From Anaerolineales bacterium (GTDB lineage: Bacteria > Chloroflexota > Anaerolineae > B4-G1 > DUEL01), in contig DQUX01000109.1 in the NCBI GenBank assembly GCA_015662065.1, positions 1-12,930 of the forward strand: a stretch of 12,930 bases of DNA, written 5' to 3'. Below, in pieces: positions 1-6,461 of this stretch (positions are counted from its first letter, which is position 1; each line of letters begins with the position of its first letter). The notes below the pieces were generated by a model. It saw nothing but the letters and a program-made list of their open reading frames with translations, had not been told where the DNA came from and did no database searches. Made by a program: the position numbers and the translations under genes.

Positions 1-173
1 ATTGAAACCGTCCAGGCGGGCCGCTTCTCTGGCGGCCACGCTGACGACGATCGTAGAAAAGACCCCAGAGCCCATACGGGCATTGAAACCGGCGCGGACG
101 ATGGCGGCGCTCTCTGCGCTCCGCCATCTCATCTTGGTAGAAAAGACCCCAGAGCCCATACGGGCATTGAAAC
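1..173 (+). CRISPR. Distal end of a CRISPR array (37-nt repeat, two full copies plus a partial)
   Basis: Two identical 37-nt repeats lie at 53-89 and 137-173. They begin GTAGAAAAGACC and end GGGCATTGAAAC. The last 8 bases of a third copy (ATTGAAAC) open the window at 1-8. The spacers are 9-52 (44 nt) and 90-136 (47 nt). The ATTGAAAC end is the usual 3' end of many type I and type III repeats, so the array is probably transcribed on the + strand, with its leader and cas genes beyond the left edge. This is then the old, leader-distal end. Repeat length and long spacers suit type III or I-A/B/D systems, but no cas gene is visible, so the subtype is undetermined. The last repeat is not degenerate. 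Both spacers contain internal dyad symmetry (see findings). Confidence 0.93.
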
Positions 174-231
174 GGGGCGGGCCTCCGTGCCCGCCCCAAT
201 AACGTGCGGGCGACCCTCCGGGGTCGCCCGC
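174..231. repeat. Two GC-rich hairpins directly after the CRISPR array
   Basis: The first hairpin starts at the base after the final repeat: a perfect 9-bp stem 174-182/189-197 with a 6-nt loop. The second has a perfect 11-bp stem 206-216/221-231 with a 4-nt TCCG loop. Neither is followed by a T-run on either strand, so an intrinsic terminator is not well supported, although the pair could still stall transcription out of the array. Positions 232-329 show nothing recognisable. Confidence 0.7.
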
Positions 232-329
232 CGCTACCCCCCGTGGTCGCCCACACCCCACCCCAAGGGTCGTCGGTTATCGGCATGGTGGGGGCCTTGG
301 CCGGATTTGCAGGAGGGGCCGTCGGGACG

Positions 330-358
330 TTGACGACGCTGTACGCTTGTGCTATACT
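330..358 (+). promoter_or_regulatory. Sigma70-type promoter of the lipoprotein gene
   Basis: A -35 box TTGACG (330-335) and a -10 box TATACT (353-358) are separated by exactly 17 bp. Transcription should start near 365, giving a leader of about 92 nt before the start codon at 457. Confidence 0.75.
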
Positions 359-382
359 GACTCGAAGAACACCAAAGAGGAC

Positions 383-407
383 GGCCGGTCCACTGCCGGG
401 ACCGGCC
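383..407 (+). promoter_or_regulatory. Leader hairpin in the lipoprotein 5' UTR
   Basis: A perfect 9-bp stem (383-391/399-407) with a 7-nt loop lies about 18 nt after the predicted transcription start. No T-run follows, so it is not a classical attenuator. It may stabilise the mRNA or be another short palindrome; its function is unknown. Confidence 0.45.
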
Positions 408-456
408 TAATGGAAGCGTAGAGACACGCCGACCGACGGAAGATTCAGGAGGTGAG

Positions 457-1596
457 ATGAATGGGAAACGTGTGATGGCAAGATGGTGGATCGTCGCGGC
501 ATCAGCATTGTTGTTGACCACGCTGGCCTGTAACCTGATCGGCGGGGTGACCCCCTCCCCCACCCCTCCCGCCGCCACCGAGCAGCAGGTGGGGGAGATC
601 ACGCCCTCGCCTCCCCCCACCGGGGAGACCCCACCGGCGGAGGTGACCACCGCAGCCAGCTGCACCCTGAACAGCGCTTTCGTGGCCGACGTGACCATAC
701 CGGACGGGGCGGAGATCTCACCGGGGACGTCGTTCGTCAAGACCTGGCGGATGCGCAACACCGGCACCTGCCCCTGGGAGGCGGGGACGCTCCTGGTCTT
801 TATCTCCGGCGACCCCCTGGGCGGGCCGGGGTCGGTGCCGGTGGCCGCGGTGGCACCCGGCTCCACCACCGACGTCAGCGTGAATCTGGCCTCGCCCACC
901 GACCCGGGCACCTACAAAGGCAACTGGCAGTTGCAGGCCCCCGATGGCACCCGCTTCGGATCGGTCTTCTACGTGCAGATCGTGGTGCCAGAGCCGATCA
1001 CCGATGCCGCCACGCCCACCGAAACCCCCACGCCGACGGTGACCGCCACCCCAGGGGGATGCGTGGACCCCGACCCGGCGCTGGAGTCGATCCTGGATCA
1101 CGCGGACGACATGGGTTATGATCTGGGCTGCCCCACGGCCCCTGCTGTTTCCATCTACGGGGCCTTTCAGGAGTTCTGGGCCAATGTGGACGACCCTAAC
1201 CCCCACACCCACTTCCGCAGCCTGATGATCTGGCGCTCGGACAACAAGGAGATCTACGTGATAGACGGCCAGAATACGGACGCTTCCGAGGGAATGCTCC
1301 TGGCCTTCACCGACTTCTGGGACGAGAGCCAGGATGAGGTGCACCCCGATTGCGCCGCTATGGTTCCGCCTGCGGGATACCATCTTCCCATCCGTGGCTT
1401 TGGGAAGGTCTGGTGCGAGAACGAACTCTGGGGCCCGGTGGGCTGGCCGACGTCACACGAGGCGGCAGTGACCCTTCTCATCCAGCCGACACAGACGGGC
1501 CTGCTGATGAAAGTGTCCGGCCCCATACCCACAGGGTATCTCATCGCCCTGGACTACAGGGCTGTCTACGCGGTCACACTGATGGCGGCACCCTAG
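457..1596 (+). CDS. Secreted lipoprotein with NBR1-type Ig-like domain and LGFP-like C-terminal region
   Basis: A 379-residue predicted cell-surface lipoprotein of unknown specific role. Residues 8-25 form a signal peptide ending LTTLAC, so Cys25 is the probable lipid-anchored residue, although Thr at -3 is not ideal. A Pro/Thr/Glu-rich tether covers about 30-66. Residues about 68-177 match the NBR1-like Ig domain (PDGAEISPGTSF, KTWRMRNTGTCPW and DPGTYKGNWQL patterns), which is common in secreted Chloroflexota proteins. A second Thr/Pro linker (187-199) leads to residues 201-379. That region carries DLGCPTAPA, MIWRSDNKEIYV and RGFGKVWCENELWGPVGWP, resembling LGFP-like repeats seen after such Ig domains. 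The start ATG sits 4 nt after GGAGG (448-452). An ATG at 475 is a possible later start. The gene has its own promoter and appears monocistronic. Domain calls come from recognised patterns; the biological role is not known. Confidence 0.88.
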   Translation: MNGKRVMARWWIVAASALLLTTLACNLIGGVTPSPTPPAATEQQVGEITPSPPPTGETPPAEVTTAASCTLNSAFVADVTIPDGAEISPGTSFVKTWRMRNTGTCPWEAGTLLVFISGDPLGGPGSVPVAAVAPGSTTDVSVNLASPTDPGTYKGNWQLQAPDGTRFGSVFYVQIVVPEPITDAATPTETPTPTVTATPGGCVDPDPALESILDHADDMGYDLGCPTAPAVSIYGAFQEFWANVDDPNPHTHFRSLMIWRSDNKEIYVIDGQNTDASEGMLLAFTDFWDESQDEVHPDCAAMVPPAGYHLPIRGFGKVWCENELWGPVGWPTSHEAAVTLLIQPTQTGLLMKVSGPIPTGYLIALDYRAVYAVTLMAAP

Positions 1597-1717
1597 TACC
1601 TTACCAAGGCGGTTGTGACCGGCCGGACCTTTCCCGCCTGGCGGCTGAAAGCCGCGGCTAGCGGGCCGGCCCCCGAAGGGGGCTTTGCCGACCGAGCCGG
1701 GCGGTTCGGCGCCCGGC
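1593..1717. repeat. Palindrome cluster after the lipoprotein gene, related to 12347-12470
   Basis: The first 46 bases (1593-1638) match 12347-12392 at 33 of 46 positions without gaps, beginning CTAGTAC. The lipoprotein stop TAG (1594-1596) lies inside this match. Three hairpins follow: 1641-1646/1650-1655 (loop GAA), 1669-1674/1678-1683 (loop GAA) and 1696-1703/1710-1717 (8-bp stem, loop GTTCGG). Nothing here looks coding. This is probably a dispersed non-coding element. Positions 1718-1776 show nothing clear. Confidence 0.5.
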
Positions 1718-1776
1718 GGGATGGGCAAGCAGTACCAACACTCAAGAGGTAGACTGCTGGTCGGCACACGGTCCGC

Positions 1777-1808
1777 AAAAAGAAAGCGGGGGCCTATCGG
1801 CCCCCGCT
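1777..1808 (-). terminator. Rho-independent terminator of the infC-rpmI-rplT operon
   Basis: A perfect 10-bp GC-rich stem (1785-1794/1799-1808) has a 4-nt loop. On the - strand it is followed by a T-rich tail (TTTCTTTTT, reading down to 1777), 24 bases past the rplT stop codon. It may also serve weakly for the converging lipoprotein transcript, but the + strand lacks a clean T-run. Confidence 0.88.
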
Positions 1809-1831
1809 CCTCTATCCGCAAACGGTTCGCC

Positions 1832-2182
1832 CTACGCCGCTCCCTTCGCCACCTCCACGATCTGGGCAAAAGTGTCCGGGTCCCGCACGGCGATGTCGGC
1901 CAGGACCTTGCGATCCAGCTCCACACCGGCCCGCCGCAGGCCGTAGATGAAGCGGCTGTAGGACAGGCCGCTCTTGCGGGCCGCTGCGTTGATGCGGGTG
2001 ATCCACAGCCGCCGCAGGTCCCGCCGCCGCTGCCGCCGGTCTCGGTAGGCATACCACTGGGCCTTCATCCAGGCCTCGTTGGCGCGCCGCCAGAGGCGGT
2101 GGCGCGTGCCGTAGTACCCCTTGGTCTGCCGGATGATCTTCTTATGGCGATACCGTGTTCTCGTTCCCCCTTTGACTCTCAC
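1832..2182 (-). CDS. rplT: 50S ribosomal protein L20
   Basis: A 116-residue protein that binds 23S rRNA early in large-subunit assembly. In several bacteria it also represses its own operon. The family pattern is plain: RVKGGTRTRYRHKKI at the N-terminus, then GYYGTRHRLWRRANEAW, AYRDRRQRRRDLRRLWITRINAA, SYSRFIYGL and a C-terminal LDRKVLADIAVRDP. Length is normal. The start codon is GTG (2182-2180), chosen because it gives the expected short N-terminus and lies about 10 nt after GGGAG. It begins only 4 nt after the rpmI stop, so translation is probably coupled. It is the last gene of the operon, with the terminator just downstream. Confidence 0.97.
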   Translation of the reverse strand: MRVKGGTRTRYRHKKIIRQTKGYYGTRHRLWRRANEAWMKAQWYAYRDRRQRRRDLRRLWITRINAAARKSGLSYSRFIYGLRRAGVELDRKVLADIAVRDPDTFAQIVEVAKGAA

Positions 2183-2186
2183 AGCT

Positions 2187-2402
2187 CTACTTCTCCCTTA
2201 GATACGGTGCCAACCGGCTCACCCGCCTTTTCACGCCCTTCGCTTCTACTGGGAGCGTCTCGTCGTAGAGCCGCTTGGCCCGCTTGCTCTTCTTTCGCCG
2301 CAGGTGGGATTTACCCAACTTGGTGCGCATCAGCCTGCCCTTGCCGCCCTTCGTCCGGCGGAAGCGCTTGGATGTGGATTTGTGAGTCTTGATCTTCGGC
2401 AC
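2187..2402 (-). CDS. rpmI: 50S ribosomal protein L35
   Basis: A 71-residue very basic protein with the family signature MPKIKTHKSTSKRFRRT at the N-terminus, then a central LGKSHLRRKKSKRAKR and a C-terminal VKRRVSRLAPY. It is a component of the large ribosomal subunit. The start codon is GTG (2402-2400), preceded by a GGGAGAG ribosome-binding sequence. It lies 22 nt after infC and 4 nt before rplT, the classic infC-rpmI-rplT order. No unusual residues were noted. Confidence 0.97.
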   Translation of the reverse strand: MPKIKTHKSTSKRFRRTKGGKGRLMRTKLGKSHLRRKKSKRAKRLYDETLPVEAKGVKRRVSRLAPYLREK

Positions 2403-2424
2403 GCTCTCTCTCCCTGCCTGGGCC

Positions 2425-2973
2425 CTACTTCTTCTTGGGCGCCAGGATCATCAGCATCGTCCGCCCCTCCATGTTCGGCTCCTGCTCCACCGTCGCCACG
2501 TCTGCCAGCTCCTGGGCCACTTCCTGCAATTGTTTGTGAGCCAGCTCCGGGTAGGTGATCTCCCGGCCGCGGAAGCGGATGCGGACCTTGACCTTGTGCC
2601 CTTCTTCGAGCCAGCCCCGGGCCTGTTCCACCTTGATGCTCCGGTGGTGCTCATTGGTCTTGGGTCGGAACCGGATCTCCTTGACCTCGACCTGCTTCTG
2701 GGTCTTGCGCGCCTCCCGCTCTTTCTTGGTCTGTTCGTAGATGAACTTCCCGTAGTCCATAATGCGGACCACCGGCGGGTCGGCGTTGGGAGATACCTCC
2801 ACCAGATCCAGGTTCGCCTCCTCGGCCCGGCTCAGCGCCTCGCGCAGAGAGACAACGCCGATGTGCTCCCGATCTGGACCGATCAGCCGCACCTCGGAGG
2901 CCCGGATCTGATGGTTGATCCGGTAGGCGGCGCGCAGGTCCTTCCTGAACTTTTTGGGGCGTCTTCTTCTGAT
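2425..2973 (-). CDS. infC: Translation initiation factor IF-3, with a non-ATG/GTG/TTG start
   Basis: IF-3 binds the 30S subunit, prevents premature subunit joining and checks the start codon and initiator tRNA. The N-domain shows RINHQIRASEVRLIG, then IVSLREAL-like and NLDLVEVSPNADPPVVRIMDYGKFIYE. The C-domain contains KEIRFRPKTNEHHRSIK and the KVKVRIRFRGREI block, ending in APKKK. The frame is open up to a stop at 2994-2992 but has no ATG, GTG or TTG until GTG at 2892, which would delete the conserved RINHQIR segment. I therefore place the start at ATC (2973-2971), 9 nt after a GAGGT sequence, giving 182 residues. ATA (2982) is the alternative. infC is known for AUU-type starts used in autoregulation. 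Product identity is certain; the exact start is inferred. Confidence 0.93.
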   Translation of the reverse strand: MRRRRPKKFRKDLRAAYRINHQIRASEVRLIGPDREHIGVVSLREALSRAEEANLDLVEVSPNADPPVVRIMDYGKFIYEQTKKEREARKTQKQVEVKEIRFRPKTNEHHRSIKVEQARGWLEEGHKVKVRIRFRGREITYPELAHKQLQEVAQELADVATVEQEPNMEGRTMLMILAPKKK

Positions 2974-2982
2974 TTTCTCTAT

Positions 2983-2987
2983 ACCTC
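2983..2987 (-). promoter_or_regulatory. Ribosome-binding site supporting the infC ATC start
   Basis: On the - strand this reads GAGGT, nine bases before ATC at 2973. ATA at 2982 would directly abut it, which is too close. The spacing is the main reason for choosing ATC. Confidence 0.55.
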
Positions 2988-3042
2988 GCTTTCAACGGGA
3001 AGCCTGAACCGAAGCGCACGCCACCGGGGCGCACGCGAGGCA

Positions 3043-3071
3043 ATGATAACACAAGTGATACAAGGTGTCAA
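3043..3071 (-). promoter_or_regulatory. Sigma70-type promoter of infC-rpmI-rplT
   Basis: On the - strand there is a perfect TTGACA -35 box (3071-3066), 17 bp, then a TATCAT -10 box (3048-3043). Transcription should start near 3036, about 63 nt before the proposed infC start. The -35 region shares the 13-mer ATTTGACACCTTG with the promoter at 7463. Confidence 0.82.
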
Positions 3072-3117
3072 ATCAAACAGGCCCGGCAATAAGGCAATTG
3101 TATGTCTCCAGAGAGGA

Positions 3118-3164
3118 GCCCGCGAATCCCTATTCGCGGGCGCGCCGGAATAGGATTCCGGCGC
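3118..3164 (-). repeat. Adjacent hairpin pair with complementary loops at the PBP stop codon
   Basis: Two perfect 10-bp stems stand back to back: 3118-3127/3132-3141 (loop CCCT) and 3142-3151/3155-3164 (loop AGG). The apical segments AATCCCTATT and AATAGGATT are reverse complements apart from one base. The PBP stop codon (3166-3164) overlaps the second stem. There is no T-run, so this may be a terminator-like or mRNA 3'-end protecting structure, or a REP-like element. Confidence 0.65.
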
Positions 3165-6100
3165 TACTCCTCCTCCCGCTCCACCCGGACGGTGACCGCC
3201 TCCGATTCGGCCCGATTCCCGGCCGCGTCGTAGACCACCGCCCGGAACCGTTGCCCCCCCAGTTCGTTGATGATCCAGTTGACGTTATAGGGCGGAACGG
3301 TGCGAACGGCGAAGGGCTCCTCCCCGCCGTTGCGGTAGAACTCCACCCGCCCGATGGCGTAGTTGTCCATCACCTCGGCGTTGATGTTGATCCACTCATC
3401 CTTGCCCAGGATATAGGTCTTCCCCTCCGGCGGGTAGGTCAGCTCGACCGTCGGCGTGATGTTGTCCACCGTCACCTGGATGGTGGCCTGCCGCAGCGCC
3501 TGACTGTGGTCCACCACCGTCAGTTGGAGGCTGTACAGGCCGTCCAGCCCGCCCAGGTGCCAGTACTCCAGCACCCCGTTGTCCACCTGATGGCCGTGGT
3601 CCGGCCCGATCTGGATCCACTCGGTGGGGTTCAGCCCCTCGCCGAAGGCCAGCCGGTAGAAGGCGAAGTCGCCGCCCCGGGCGTTGCCGGTGACGGTGAT
3701 GACCTCGCCGGAGACGTAGGCGTAGGGAGAGGGGTAGGTGATGGACACCTCGGCGTCGGTGAGGGCGGGGCCGTGGACGGTGTCGTACTCCGTCGGCGGC
3801 GTGGGCGGGCGGGCCTCCTCCTCCAGGCTGGCCAGCCAGTCGGCCGCCTCCGGCGGGTAGACCTCGTAGACCCGCTCCTCGCACAGCTCCGGCGGCGTGA
3901 AGACGGTGCAGAGCCGCCCCGTCTCCCGGTTGACCTGGAAGACCTGGTGGATGGAGCAGGTCTCGGTAGGCTCGGTGCCGGGGATGAAGAGCTCGGTGAC
4001 CACGGGGCAGTGCTCGGTGGGCAGGTGGCCGGAGACGGCGCAGACCTGGCGCTCCACCAATCCTTCAGGTCGCACGAAGGGAACGATTTCCTCATCCCTC
4101 AGGGCATATTCCATCACCGCGTGCCAGATGGGGGCGGCCCCCTTGGAGCCGGGGACGTTCTCCATCTCGCTGTTATCCGAGTTGCCCACCCAGACGCCGG
4201 TGACCAGTTGAGGGGTGAACCCAATGGTCCAGGCGTCCCGCCAGTCGTTGGTGGAGCCGGTCTTGGCCACCGCCGGGCGGTCGTTGGCCAGCTCCAGCGG
4301 GTTGGGATGCCCAAAGGCGGCCCAGCGGGCCTGCCGATCGGAGAGGATGCTGATCATCAGGTAGGCCAGTTGTGGGCTCAAGATCTCCCGCCGCTCGGAC
4401 TCGGTATATTCGTAGAGGATGTTCCCCTGCCGATCCTCCACCCGCAGGATCGCCACGGGGTCCAGTTCCCGGTAGCCGGGGCGGAGTTGCTCGGCGGGGA
4501 CCGGCTTCCCCGTCATCACGCCGTAGTTGGCAAAGACGCTGTAGGCGTAGGCCATATCCAGCAGCCGCACCTCGCCGCCGCCCAGGGTGAGGCTCAGGCC
4601 GTAGAACTCCAACCCCCGGTCCAGGCCGTTGATGCCCATCCGGTGGGCGGTGCGGATGGTGTTATCCACCCCTGCCAGTTGGAGGGCGGACACCGCCGGG
4701 ATATTGTAGGAGCGGGCCAGGGCCATCCGCAGTCGCTGGGGACCGTGGTACTCGCGGTCGTAGTTCTCCGGCACGTAGGGAGGGCGGCCTGGCTGCTGGA
4801 AAGCGGTGCGCACGTCCCAGAAGAGGTGGGCGGCGTTGTACCCCTGGGAGAGCAGGGTGACGTAGGTGAAGGGCTTGAAGGAGGAGCCGGGTTGGCGCAG
4901 CCCCAGGGCAGCGTTGAAACGGCCGTCGATGGATTCATCCCAGTAATCCAGGCTGCCCACCATCGTCAGGATCTCGCCGGTGCCCGGCCTCAGGACAACC
5001 ACGGCGGCGTTGGAGACCTGGTGGTCCTTCCCCACGTCGTAGGCGCGCAGGGGGGGCAGGTACTGGGCGGCCTCGCATCCCGCGGCCAGCGCCTCCTCGA
5101 TCACCTGCTGCTCATCCTCCCCCGCAAGACGCCGCACGTGGGCCCGCGCCACGCACTCCGCCTGCTGCTGCAGCTCGTAATCCAGCGTGGTGTAGACCCG
5201 CAGGCCGCCTCGGTAGACCAGGTCAGGCCCGAACATCTCCTCCAGTTGATTGCGCACGTAGACGGAGAAGTGGGGGGCTAGGAAGTCGAACTGCTCCGTG
5301 GCGGAGGCCAGGTGCCAGGGCTCGACCTTCGCCGCTGCCGCCTCGTCGGGGGTGATGCACCCTTGCTGAACCATCGCGTCCAACACAAGATGCTGCCGCT
5401 GGCGGGCAGCCTCGGGGTTGTCGAAGGGGTTCATACCCGGGTACTGGGGGATGGCGGCCAGCGCCGCCGCCTCGGAAAGCGCAAGCTCGCCTGTAGACTT
5501 GCCAAAGTACACCTGGGCCGCCGCCTCGATCCCGTAGGCCAGGTTGCCGTAGAAGTTGGTGTTCAGGTACCACTCCAGGATCTTCTCTTTGTCATACCGG
5601 CGCGTGATCTCCACGGCCAGGATGACCTCTTTGACTTTGCGGGCGTAATCCCGCAGGCGGGGCCCTTCGGCCCCGACGATGCGCTCCTCCGGGTCGATGA
5701 GGACGTTCTTGATCAACTGCTGCGTGATGGAGGAGCCACCCTGGACCTGCTGGCCGCGCAGGTTGGAGATGAAGGCCCGGGCGATGCCCCGGGGGTTGAA
5801 GCCGGGGTTCTCCCAGAAGGTGCGGTCCTCGATGGCGACGGTGGCGCAGATCATACCGTCGGGCACCTGGTCCAGCGGTACCCACACCCGGTCTCCGGCG
5901 TGGGGGTCGATGATCTCCCAGAGGAGCACCTCGCCGGTCCGATCGTAGATGCGGGTGGTCTCGAAGTCCTGTTCGACGATCTCGATCTGCTCCGGCTCCG
6001 GCAGGTCCTTGGCGAAGTAGGCGTAGACGCCGACGGCTCCCCCGATGACCCCGGAGACGGAGAGGAACCCGGCCATAAAGACCAGCAGCAGGATAAAGCC

Positions 6101-6199
6101 CACAACCTGCAGAAGGCGACCAGGGCCGGTGCGGGCGCGGGCCCGCCGCCGCTGCCGCCGCTGCAGGGTGATGAGACGGACGATCTGGATAGGGGTCAA
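3164..6199 (-). CDS. Class A penicillin-binding protein (peptidoglycan glycosyltransferase/transpeptidase)
   Basis: A 1011-residue bifunctional cell-wall synthase acting outside the membrane on lipid II. One membrane helix lies at about 33-62 after a very basic cytoplasmic tail. The glycosyltransferase (GT51) domain shows the catalytic Glu124 in EDRTFWENPGF, GGSSITQQLIKN (154-165), a RKVKE block (187-191) and the EWYLNTNFYGNLAYG stretch. The transpeptidase has SxxK at Ser439-Lys442, SYN at 497-499 and KTG at 646-648, so all catalytic elements are intact. A five-Cys segment (720-773) follows. The C-terminus (about 815-1005) adds two Ig-like domains, the second ending RFRAVVYDAAGNRAES, typical of bacterial Ig families. 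The usual motif-I His is Asn131. The start TTG is 5 nt after AGGAGG. A large antisense open frame is a composition artefact. Confidence 0.96.
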   Translation of the reverse strand: MTPIQIVRLITLQRRQRRRARARTGPGRLLQVVGFILLLVFMAGFLSVSGVIGGAVGVYAYFAKDLPEPEQIEIVEQDFETTRIYDRTGEVLLWEIIDPHAGDRVWVPLDQVPDGMICATVAIEDRTFWENPGFNPRGIARAFISNLRGQQVQGGSSITQQLIKNVLIDPEERIVGAEGPRLRDYARKVKEVILAVEITRRYDKEKILEWYLNTNFYGNLAYGIEAAAQVYFGKSTGELALSEAAALAAIPQYPGMNPFDNPEAARQRQHLVLDAMVQQGCITPDEAAAAKVEPWHLASATEQFDFLAPHFSVYVRNQLEEMFGPDLVYRGGLRVYTTLDYELQQQAECVARAHVRRLAGEDEQQVIEEALAAGCEAAQYLPPLRAYDVGKDHQVSNAAVVVLRPGTGEILTMVGSLDYWDESIDGRFNAALGLRQPGSSFKPFTYVTLLSQGYNAAHLFWDVRTAFQQPGRPPYVPENYDREYHGPQRLRMALARSYNIPAVSALQLAGVDNTIRTAHRMGINGLDRGLEFYGLSLTLGGGEVRLLDMAYAYSVFANYGVMTGKPVPAEQLRPGYRELDPVAILRVEDRQGNILYEYTESERREILSPQLAYLMISILSDRQARWAAFGHPNPLELANDRPAVAKTGSTNDWRDAWTIGFTPQLVTGVWVGNSDNSEMENVPGSKGAAPIWHAVMEYALRDEEIVPFVRPEGLVERQVCAVSGHLPTEHCPVVTELFIPGTEPTETCSIHQVFQVNRETGRLCTVFTPPELCEERVYEVYPPEAADWLASLEEEARPPTPPTEYDTVHGPALTDAEVSITYPSPYAYVSGEVITVTGNARGGDFAFYRLAFGEGLNPTEWIQIGPDHGHQVDNGVLEYWHLGGLDGLYSLQLTVVDHSQALRQATIQVTVDNITPTVELTYPPEGKTYILGKDEWININAEVMDNYAIGRVEFYRNGGEEPFAVRTVPPYNVNWIINELGGQRFRAVVYDAAGNRAESEAVTVRVEREEE

Positions 6200-6214
6200 G
6201 CCAACCTCCTAACT

Positions 6215-6461
6215 CAATGCACAAATGAACAAATTTTGACAATGTCACATCCGCTCTGAGGGGGTCTGTGACCCCCGACCTGGGCTGAAAACAGGGGCTT
6301 TCGGCCAGAGACGCGGGTCACAGACCCGCTTGGAGTCTTCAAAGCGAGGGTTCTATGCCAATGTGACATTGTCAAGAAATGAACGAAGGGATAAAGGGCA
6401 AAGGGGATACTAACAGAAAGTGGGGAAGTTGGCAAGTTTGGTCATTTGCTCATTTGTCATT
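6215..6461. repeat. Nested palindromic element between PBP and methyltransferase genes
   Basis: From outside in, the arms are: an imperfect inverted repeat (6215-6233 against 6445-6461, one mismatch and one gap over most of its length); a perfect 15-bp inverted repeat TTGACAATGTCACAT (6236-6250) with its reverse complement (6361-6375); and two hairpins with 7-bp stems, 6260-6266/6270-6276 (loop TGT) and 6313-6319/6323-6329 (loop ACA). The core 6251-6335 is 85 bp and matches 8370-8454 in inverse orientation. The 8-mer AAATGAAC occurs on both sides (6223-6230 and 6377-6384). No ORF lies within. This is probably a small non-autonomous mobile element. The right outer arm overlaps the last codons of the methyltransferase gene. 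Confidence 0.7.

Noticed and set aside
174..231. Hairpins after the CRISPR array as an intrinsic terminator
   Set aside because: The stems are strong but no T-run follows on either strand, so they are listed as repeats.
204..410. A 68-codon + strand frame with a hydrophobic stretch before the lipoprotein gene
   Set aside because: It contains the hairpin 206-231, the promoter boxes at 330-358 and the leader hairpin, and has no ribosome-binding site.
2984..3040. Possible pairing of CCTCGC (3040-3035, - strand) with the infC Shine-Dalgarno GCGAGG (2989-2984)
   Set aside because: The predicted transcription start near 3036 would exclude most of the upstream partner from the mRNA.
3065..5281. 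A 738-codon open frame on the + strand antisense to the PBP gene
   Set aside because: It has no family resemblance and its His/Gly/Val/Asp/Leu-rich composition mirrors GC-rich codons of the real gene on the other strand, which has intact catalytic motifs.
6360..6375. TTGACA inside the 15-bp inverted repeat as a promoter for the PBP gene
   Set aside because: No -10-like hexamer lies at 16-18 bp on the relevant strand from either arm; only poor matches with wrong spacing.
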